A DNA stretch of 64,000 nucleotides from contig JAFCGF010000004.1 in NCBI GenBank assembly GCA_017608295.1, forward strand, positions 62,001 to 126,000. The letters are read 5' to 3'. The DNA is from Candidatus Woesearchaeota archaeon. Lineage in GTDB: Archaea; Nanoarchaeota; Nanoarchaeia; Woesearchaeales; JAGVZT01. Below, one piece after another: positions 58,794 through 64,000 of the stretch; the stretch's first letter is position 1, and each line of letters starts with the position of its first letter. The position numbers and the translations under genes were made by a program. Below the pieces are notes generated by a model. That model was not told the DNA's origin. It saw nothing but the letters and a program-made list of their open reading frames with translations, and did no database searches.

Positions 58794-59590
58794 TCTGGAG
58801 TCACCTCCTGCCACTCATCGTCCTCTCCCTTGTGGAAAAGCTTGTTCTTCCGCTCGAAGAAGCCCTCGTCCTTGAGGGTCTCGGAGATGGTCTTCTGCCC
58901 CCCGAGTATCGCGTCATAGAGCTCGTTCTTCAGCTCATCTTCACTGAAATCATCCTCGCCCGGATGGAGCATGTAGGACTCCTCATCGATGTACACGTCA
59001 CAGTCCTCTGCGCCGTATGCTATCATGAGATACTGGCTGTTCTTGGAAAGCATGATAGTCGAGTTCTTCGCGCCCTGGCCAGCAACCATCACGTAGCCGC
59101 CGAGGGCTAATGTCACATTCTCGATATTCTCTGCTACACGGTGGCTGTATCCGTTCCTCACCATCAGAATGAGGGGGTCGTCTTCCTTGCCCTTGAGGTC
59201 GCAGCCGATGCCGCTCACGGTCTTGCTTCCCTCCAGCGCTATGAAATCGAGAAAGAGCTTCTTGTGCCCATTATTGTAGAGCGCCTGGATCAGCGGAGAG
59301 AAGAACTCGTCGAAATTCTGTGAAAATCTAATGGTCTCGGACTCCTCTGCTTCCCTCAGCATATGCTCAAGGAACTGGTTTGTCTCAAAATTAGCTTCTG
59401 TATTGGCTTCCAGCAGCGTAGAGAACTCTTTTACCAGCTGTTTCCTCTTTTCGGAAGGTTTTTCCACTGCTTTGTATGCGTCAAGAAGGAGTTGTGGAAG
59501 AGATTCGTCGTACGCAGCGATGCCTGGCTCATAGACGTGACGCTCAGTTTTTTCGAGGAGAAGCTCCTCTGTGAACAGGTCTCGCGGCAT
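58790..59590 (-). CDS. Array paralog A1, first gene of the operon
   Basis: It has 266 residues and starts MPRDLFTEELLLEKTERHVY at the first ATG after the promoter. The core PLIQALYNNGHKKLFLDFIA has KKL in place of NDF. The coils are Cys-poor (NVTLALGGYVMVAGQGAKNS, EDCDVYIDEE). The end NKLFHKGEDDEWQEVTPE has W-Q-E-V, which gives CAGGAGGTG for A2. Confidence 0.9.
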   Translation of the reverse strand: MPRDLFTEELLLEKTERHVYEPGIAAYDESLPQLLLDAYKAVEKPSEKRKQLVKEFSTLLEANTEANFETNQFLEHMLREAEESETIRFSQNFDEFFSPLIQALYNNGHKKLFLDFIALEGSKTVSGIGCDLKGKEDDPLILMVRNGYSHRVAENIENVTLALGGYVMVAGQGAKNSTIMLSKNSQYLMIAYGAEDCDVYIDEESYMLHPGEDDFSEDELKNELYDAILGGQKTISETLKDEGFFERKNKLFHKGEDDEWQEVTPE

Positions 59591-59642
59591 AGTGGTATCT
59601 CTATCTCAAAACGGTTGTTTTGTGTGCAGTGGAAGCCAGTGT

Positions 59643-59659
59643 GTAGACAATGCGTCTAC
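59643..59659. promoter_or_regulatory. Inverted repeat at the array start site
   Basis: GTAGAC-aatgc-GTCTAC is a perfect inverted repeat about 25 bases downstream of the TATA box, at the expected transcription start. It may be an operator or form a hairpin at the 5' end of the 29-kb message. Confidence 0.55.
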
Positions 59660-59680
59660 GACGGTAGAGGAGTGCTCTAG

Positions 59681-59692
59681 CCTTTATAAAAG
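59681..59692 (-). promoter_or_regulatory. TATA box of the array operon
   Basis: CTTTTATAAAGG on the minus strand is a strong archaeal TATA box about 95 bases before the A1 start. The leader would be about 65 bases. No other good promoter is visible inside the array because the genes leave no gaps. Confidence 0.65.
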
Positions 59693-59959
59693 TTACCCAT
59701 AGTTGTAACTCTAAAGTTGTCAATTTATTCCATAAGTGCACTGTAGTGATTGAAGCCGATGCCCCAGTATGGAAATGCGTGCGCCTTATACACAAAAATG
59801 CTCAGAATACTTAAATATCTTAAAAGCAACTTGAAAAAAAGGTCATTCCGCGATTCAGAAGGAAGTGATGGCCAAGCAGGCGGGGGAGTTCTTTAGCATT
59901 TAGGATGACTAGCAGAAGCTAGAATGGGAACACAGCTTAGAACAAAGGGGTGATTCGAG

Positions 59960-61009
59960 ATGAGAAACATAGCAACAAGTAAAGCAGCAAAAACACTATT
60001 CGTGATTGCACTGATGATAGTCGCTACCCTGGCAGTCTCTGGACAGTTGACAACGCCCTCGCGCATCATCTTCGGCGATGATGAAGGCGAATACCAATTC
60101 AATCCCAGTGACCCTTCTGCCGAGGAACTACCGACGCATGAGTTCTATGCCGGCGGTAACAACATATTATCTGTGTCTGATGGACTACTCGACATGAGTG
60201 GGATGACAGAAAACCCACAGATTGTCATGAAAAATAATCCTGATGAAGGTCGTGGTTCGTTCAGTTTCGCAAACTGGTGGGATGGTGAAGGGAAATTCGG
60301 CTACCACATGACTATTCCTGACGGTGAGGGAGAAGAACGCAATCTCTACACTTTCTGGTACAACAAAGAAGAAACTGGCCCGCAAAGGCGGATGGATATC
60401 AATCTCGACAGCAGCAAGAATGAGAAATTCTCATTGAATGTCGATGACGCAGGGGCACAGATTACATATGGTTCATCAATACCTGAATGGATGACAAGGC
60501 TCCCAGACATTACACCAGGGAAACAGCCCAAATTCCGAATGAGAACTGACAGTATTTCTTATGACGGCTTTGCTGGTCAAGGCACTAACCTCGATGAGGG
60601 TACACCCTTCCACTTCGTCGTTGAGCCAGAAGGTATGCACTATAGTGTCGAGGAAATGAGTATTTTCGGCATAGACAGTGGTGGCGCACTAAATTTGAGA
60701 GATTCCTCAGGCAACATGCTCTTCTGGGTTCTAGAAGATCCAGATGGTGCACTCCAGATTCAGTCGGAAACCAATGGTTTAAGTCTTCAGCTTGAAGATA
60801 TAGACTTTGGCTTCTCAGATGGTCTCCTCGACCTATCAAAGATGAACGAACCGACTGAAGTAAGGCTCAAAAGGTTCGAGAGCATGCCCACGTCTGGAGA
60901 GTTATTCCATGATGGAATAGCCCTAGTTAAACACGAGGGGAAACCTTACCTTGTGTGGAATTTCGAAGGGACGCTGCTTGAAGTGGAGTTCACTAATCTA
61001 GTCCCTTAG
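59960..61009 (+). CDS. Secreted beta-rich protein, 349 aa
   Basis: A signal peptide spans about residues 1-29 (AAKTLFVIALMIVATLAVSG). The rest is Gly/Asp/Ser-rich and likely beta-structured. A short motif repeats about 200 residues apart: SVSDGLLDMSGMTENPQIVM near residue 72 and GFSDGLLDLSKMNEPTEVRL near 281. It might delimit two similar halves. The start follows AAAGGGGTGATTCGAG. No family recognised. The gene is eleven bases before the next secreted protein, and the pair is divergent from the array. Confidence 0.83.
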   Translation: MRNIATSKAAKTLFVIALMIVATLAVSGQLTTPSRIIFGDDEGEYQFNPSDPSAEELPTHEFYAGGNNILSVSDGLLDMSGMTENPQIVMKNNPDEGRGSFSFANWWDGEGKFGYHMTIPDGEGEERNLYTFWYNKEETGPQRRMDINLDSSKNEKFSLNVDDAGAQITYGSSIPEWMTRLPDITPGKQPKFRMRTDSISYDGFAGQGTNLDEGTPFHFVVEPEGMHYSVEEMSIFGIDSGGALNLRDSSGNMLFWVLEDPDGALQIQSETNGLSLQLEDIDFGFSDGLLDLSKMNEPTEVRLKRFESMPTSGELFHDGIALVKHEGKPYLVWNFEGTLLEVEFTNLVP

Positions 61010-61020
61010 GAGGATTTGCC

Positions 61021-61875
61021 ATGAAACCTCCCAGAACAATAGGCTTGCTGGCGGCGCTCCTGCTGATGGCGCTGCCTGCCCAGGCCCTCACGACCATCAC
61101 TGCCGATGACACCAGGTACGAGAGCTTGACCTTCACTGATGACATCCTCATCAGGGACTCCTCGGGGCTGTGGTTCGAGGACGTGACCTTTCTAGGTAGC
61201 GTGACCATTGAGTCCACGACAGGAAGCACTATACATAACTCGCGATTCCTTGGCTCGGCGTATGAGGTGAGGAGCACTGCCCGCGACAACTTTTGTTATG
61301 GGAATGAATTCCTCACAACCCAGGTCACTGAAGCGTACGACACCTTCAACACCTGGTGCGTCGACGGCATCGGCAACGACTATCTCAATGGCGCGACCTA
61401 CGCCGGGCCAGACCCGGGGCAAGGGACCTGTCCGCAGGACGAGGACGGAGACGGCGTGCTGGACGAGGACGACATCTGCCCTAGAACAATCCTATACGAG
61501 GGTGTGCCGACCGAGAAGCTGAACCCGAATCACTATGCTGACATCGACGGCGACACCATCTTCGAAGTGACTGTGCCCAAAGGTAGGAGGAAAGTGATTG
61601 TCGACTCCGACTATACGCTAGCGGACACCTATGGCTGCTCATGCGAGCAGATTCTCGCCATCAAGCCGGGCAAGGACAGCGGCGAACTCAAGTACGGCTG
61701 CACTCTCGGCACGATGGAGACATTCGTCGCAGGAGATGGCTGGGCAAAGAAGGCCTCGATGGGCGCAGTGACGTCATCCGCCACTGCAGTGGCTGCCACA
61801 GGTGTAGGGGCTCTCGCCATCGCTCTCGCGGCAGTGCCGGGAATAGCGCTATACAGGAAAAGAAAGCTCAAGTAG
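61021..61875 (+). CDS. Anchored surface protein with calcium-binding-type repeat
   Basis: An N-terminal signal peptide (GLLAALLLMALPAQA) is followed by a segment that reads like a short beta-helix (FEDVTFLGSVTIESTTGSTI, HNSRFLGSAYEV). A DEDGDGVLDEDDICP stretch near residue 140 is the thrombospondin type-3 calcium-binding pattern. A C-terminal hydrophobic helix (TGVGALAIALAAVPGIAL) ends in YRKRKLK, a typical stop-transfer anchor, so the protein faces outward. The start follows TTAGGAGGATTTGCC. It pairs with the secreted protein upstream. Confidence 0.87.
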   Translation: MKPPRTIGLLAALLLMALPAQALTTITADDTRYESLTFTDDILIRDSSGLWFEDVTFLGSVTIESTTGSTIHNSRFLGSAYEVRSTARDNFCYGNEFLTTQVTEAYDTFNTWCVDGIGNDYLNGATYAGPDPGQGTCPQDEDGDGVLDEDDICPRTILYEGVPTEKLNPNHYADIDGDTIFEVTVPKGRRKVIVDSDYTLADTYGCSCEQILAIKPGKDSGELKYGCTLGTMETFVAGDGWAKKASMGAVTSSATAVAATGVGALAIALAAVPGIALYRKRKLK

Positions 61876-61954
61876 GAAGAAGATTACATGCGGGAAAAAA
61901 GCCAAAACAAAGAGGTGAGTACTAAAGCAGGTAAACAGCGATAAAGGACCATGT

Positions 61955-61987
61955 AAGGGGGTTCTCTGGAGCCCCCCTTTTTCTTTT
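61955..61987 (+). terminator. Strong hairpin and T-tract after the surface protein gene
   Basis: AAGGGGGTTC and GGAGCCCCCCTT form a long stem with one wobble pair around a short loop, followed by TTTTTCTTTT. Hairpin plus T-run terminators are mainly bacterial in style, but the T-run alone would terminate archaeal polymerase. Confidence 0.65.
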
Positions 61988-62008
61988 CCTTGAATTGCAG
62001 GGAAACGC

Positions 62009-62016
62009 ATTTAAAG
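62009..62016 (+). promoter_or_regulatory. TATA box of proS
   Basis: ATTTAAAG lies about 26 bases before ATG 62039, so the proS message is probably leaderless. No ribosome binding site precedes the ATG. Confidence 0.55.
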
Positions 62017-62038
62017 TTCAGGTACTCCCACAGCCACT

Positions 62039-63490
62039 ATGAAAGCAGAAGAGAAGGTCGATGAGAAGGGCATCACTGTCAAGAAGGCAGAAGACATGCC
62101 CGAATGGTACAGCCAGGTTGTATTGAAGTCAGAGCTAGCGGACTATTCCCCGGTGCGGGGATGCCTTGTCATCCGGCCATACGGCTACAGGATATGGGAG
62201 CTTATCCAGAAGGAGTTTAACCACAGGCTCAGGCTCCACGGCGTCAAGAACGCCTACTTTCCCTTATTTATCCCGGAATCGTTCTTCAAGAGGGAGGCAG
62301 AGCACGCAGAGGGCTTTGCCCCTGAGGTGGCGTGGGTCGCCACCAAGGAAGGCGAGGAGGGCGAGCGTTTGGCTATAAGGCCGACTTCAGAGACGATCAT
62401 GTACGATTCCTATTCAAGGTGGATCAGGTCATGGCGGGACCTTCCGTTATTGATAAACCAGTGGTGCAACATCGTCCGCTGGGAAGTGAAGGATGTGAAG
62501 CCTTTCCTGCGCTCTCGTGAGTTCCTGTGGCAGGAGGGCCACTGCGTGTACGAGACTGAGAGAGAGCGGGATGAAGCGACTCTGCTTTATCTCGAGGAGT
62601 ACCGCAGGCTCATAGAGGGCCAGCTCGCCGTGCCTATCATGAAAGGAGAGAAGACAGAAGCCGAGAAGTTCGCAGGCGCTGACAGGACCTATTCAGTCGA
62701 GGCCTTCATGCCCGACGGAAAGGCACTGCAGTGCGGCACTTCCCATGACTTGTCGCAGGGCTTTGCCACTGCGTTTGAGATCAGCTTTCTGGGCCGGGAC
62801 GAGAAGAAGCACATCCCGTGGCAGAACTCCTGGGGCATCTCGACAAGGCTTATTGGCGCTCTTGTGATGCAGCACGGGGATGACAAGGGGCTTATCTTAC
62901 CTCCTAATGTCGCTCCTATCCAGGTCGTGATTGTTCCTATCATGTTCTCTGACTCCAAGGCAGAGGTGCTGAAGAAGGCCCAGGAATTGAAGGAATCACT
63001 CAGCGGGCTCCGCGTGCATCTTGACGAGCGGGACGAGTATTCTCCTGGCTGGAAATTCAATGAGTGGGAGATGCGGGGCGTTCCGTTGCGGATTGAGATC
63101 GGCCCGAAAGACATCGAGAAGAAGACTGTCGTGATGGTCCGCCGTGACACGAGAGAGAAGGCGTTTGTCCCGATGAAAGAGGTTGTGGAGGGCGCCACTG
63201 AGTTATTGTCCACTATCCAGAGCGCGATGTTCGAGAAGGCGAAGGCGGCTGTCAAGGATTCCACCACCAAAGCAAAGGGATGGAGGGATTTCGCCAAGTG
63301 CATCGAGGAGAGGAAATTGGTTCTTGCTCCCTTCTGCTGCAAGCCCTCCTGTGAGGAGGACATCAAAGAGAAGCTGCCTGGCTGCACCACGAGAAACATC
63401 CCGCTCGGTCCCAAAAGGGGCAACGAGCAGAAGTGCGTGAACTGCGGAAAGGAGACCCTGATAGACGTGTACTTCTCCAAGGCCTACTGA
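62039..63490 (+). CDS. proS: Prolyl-tRNA synthetase, archaeal/eukaryotic type
   Basis: It charges tRNA-Pro with proline. The 483 residues match the short archaeal form without the bacterial editing insert. Class II motifs are visible: the RPTSETIMYDSYSRWIRSWR segment near 115, CNIVRWEVKDVKPFLRSREF of motif 2 near 142 and the GALVMQHGDDKGLILPP motif 3 region near 275. The anticodon domain follows. The C-terminal zinc-binding part has FCCKPSCEED and QKCVNCGKETLID and ends in YFSKAY, with the terminal Tyr typical of this type. Confidence 0.97.
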   Translation: MKAEEKVDEKGITVKKAEDMPEWYSQVVLKSELADYSPVRGCLVIRPYGYRIWELIQKEFNHRLRLHGVKNAYFPLFIPESFFKREAEHAEGFAPEVAWVATKEGEEGERLAIRPTSETIMYDSYSRWIRSWRDLPLLINQWCNIVRWEVKDVKPFLRSREFLWQEGHCVYETERERDEATLLYLEEYRRLIEGQLAVPIMKGEKTEAEKFAGADRTYSVEAFMPDGKALQCGTSHDLSQGFATAFEISFLGRDEKKHIPWQNSWGISTRLIGALVMQHGDDKGLILPPNVAPIQVVIVPIMFSDSKAEVLKKAQELKESLSGLRVHLDERDEYSPGWKFNEWEMRGVPLRIEIGPKDIEKKTVVMVRRDTREKAFVPMKEVVEGATELLSTIQSAMFEKAKAAVKDSTTKAKGWRDFAKCIEERKLVLAPFCCKPSCEEDIKEKLPGCTTRNIPLGPKRGNEQKCVNCGKETLIDVYFSKAY

Positions 63491-63494
63491 GGTC

Positions 63495-63797
63495 TTACCC
63501 TGCAGTCCCCTTAAAATAATACGCCAGGAGAATCAGCAAGAAAACGATGAATAGCACAATATACTGAATGACCTGTCCCTTTTTCCCCTTTGGCACCATT
63601 GTATGCTCCAAATGATTCCTTATTTTTAAAATCTTCTTTATTTGGAAAACCTCGTTCGTCAGATAGGCGACATAGACGACAATCAGAATAAACGCATTCG
63701 CGAACATGAAATCCCATCTCTGGACATTATCCACGCTCATGAGGACTCCATTGAGGGCACAGAATGCCACTATCGCACCGAATATCGCGCTCAGCAC
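63495..63797 (-). CDS. Small membrane protein, 100 aa
   Basis: There are three hydrophobic segments (about residues 3-20, 31-47 and 76-95, the last QYIVLFIVFLLILLAYYF) and a basic loop (HTMVPKGKKGQ) between the second and third. It starts at GTG 63797; the upstream frame is closed by a stop. It converges with proS, four bases apart. No family recognised. Confidence 0.78.
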   Translation of the reverse strand: MLSAIFGAIVAFCALNGVLMSVDNVQRWDFMFANAFILIVVYVAYLTNEVFQIKKILKIRNHLEHTMVPKGKKGQVIQYIVLFIVFLLILLAYYFKGTAG

Positions 63798-63881
63798 ACT
63801 TCCAAAGCCGTCCTTCAGGACATCTTAAGCAGAACACGTATTCATTAAGGTTATCTGAGATTTTCCGAAGGGTTTCCGGGC

Positions 63882-64000
63882 TCAGATGCTGGCCATGCAT
63901 TTCAGCTTGGGATAGAGCTGTTCAAGAAAGATGAGGACCCTATGCGCATAAGCCATATCGAACCTCTTACCGTAGTACTTGATGCCGTTCCGATGGAAGC
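63882..64000 (-). CDS. Partial gene, C-terminal 38 residues, unknown
   Basis: The reading frame enters from the right edge and ends at TGA 63884-63882. The visible end reads FHRNGIKYYGKRFDMAYAHR followed by a helix VLIFLEQLYPKLKCMASI. It reads as coding, but no family can be assigned from this much. Confidence 0.6.
   Translation of the reverse strand, partial: FHRNGIKYYGKRFDMAYAHRVLIFLEQLYPKLKCMASI

Larger units (their letters stand above)
31702..59590 (-). repeat. Array of 34 tandem paralogous genes (A1 to A34)
   Basis: All 34 genes are co-directional and intact, 243-301 codons each, and no two are separated. Shared blocks are: MSRDxL at the start; YEPG near residue 22; FDxNxFLDxLV near 80; PLVQALYxxGYNDFxLDL near 115; PLxxxYxGD near 145; two or three coils of 18-22 residues of the type HCxLxLxGxxxxxGxxAxxS; CxFYL near 205; and NxLYVPDxxGxWKEV at the end. 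No signal peptide or membrane segment occurs. Junction overlaps are 4 nt (31 times, ATGA or GTGA), 8 nt (twice) and 1 nt (once). Pairwise divergence is high except for neighbours A12/A13 and A26/A27. I recognise no named family. Confidence 0.93.
59591..59959. other. 369-bp divergent intergenic region
   Basis: It holds the array promoter, the inverted repeat, and AT-rich sequence near 59811-59830 that could be the TATA box of the plus-strand secreted-protein gene with a long leader. Two tiny plus-strand frames (MAKQAGEFFSI at 59868 and one of five codons after it) precede the gene; I cannot support them as genes. Confidence 0.55.

Noticed and set aside
31702..59590. Array as surface antigen family with phase variation
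   Set aside because: No member has a signal peptide or membrane anchor, and no inversion or recombination sites or silent fragments are seen.
59868..59901. Eleven-codon plus-strand frame MAKQAGEFFSI before the secreted protein gene
   Set aside because: It has a fair ribosome binding site but is too short to support as a gene or attenuator without conservation.
61887..61943. Eighteen-codon frame MREKSQNKEVSTKAGKQR after the surface protein gene
   Set aside because: It lies between the stop codon and the terminator and has no convincing ribosome binding site or conservation evidence.
1..64000. CRISPR array or prophage
   Set aside because: I found no regularly spaced direct repeats and no capsid, terminase, portal or integrase gene.

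Overview
The window looks like a piece of an archaeal chromosome, most likely from the DPANN group, although the sequence alone cannot fix the lineage. The evidence is an archaeal/eukaryotic-type prolyl-tRNA synthetase, a Ser/His signal peptidase of the archaeal/ER type with the long insert I associate with DPANN enzymes, transcription factor S, an Lrp/AsnC regulator, TATA boxes placed for leaderless or short-leader transcripts, and short genes packed in overlapping operons. Two items are more typical of bacteria: a CspA-type cold-shock protein and a giant SecA-like ATPase.

Layout. (1) 1-10608, minus strand: a block of about ten genes of unknown family around one intact AAA+ ATPase, with a coiled-coil protein, two small Gly/Ala-rich membrane proteins and a pair of proteins sharing a C-terminal domain. 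(2) 10609-11191: gene-poor DNA with nested hairpins, then a cold-shock protein with an acidic Pro/Ala/Glu tail. (3) 11985-15868: an unknown membrane protein, a small membrane protein, and a two-gene minus-strand unit encoding a degenerate AAA+ protein with synuclein-like 11-residue repeats. (4) 16028-19485: a PfkB kinase, an Lrp regulator, a winged-helix protein and an MNT-HEPN pair behind overlapping palindromes. (5) 19710-22735: small unknown genes, one only 55 codons long, then a SurE nucleotidase with a long extension. (6) 22864-28594: the SecA-like protein, a SLOG-like protein, and two small proteins. (7) 28756-30391: signal peptidase, TFS and a methyltransferase. (8) 30417-59590, minus strand: 36 genes without gaps, 34 of them members of one paralogous family (named A1 to A34 here in transcription order), ending in an amidohydrolase and a small unknown gene. 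(9) 59960-61875: two secreted or anchored proteins, then proS, a small membrane protein and a cut-off gene.

The main novelty is the 28-kb array of 34 intact, divergent paralogs of 243-301 residues. They have no signal peptide. All share a central ALYxxGxNDFxxDL block, several short Gly/Cys-patterned coils that look like a beta-helix, and a C-terminal NxLYVPDxxGxWKEV block. The codons for WKEV supply the ribosome binding site of the next gene, and stop and start codons overlap by 4 nt at 31 of 34 junctions, so the family appears to be translated as one coupled chain from a single promoter near 59687. I do not recognise the family. The second novelty is the 1490-residue SecA-like protein in an archaeal context, in which a short module resembling part of the SecA preprotein cross-linking domain appears about five times. 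The third is the AAA+ block in 1-15.9 kb, which may be a membrane-associated assembly; this is inference from domain layout only.
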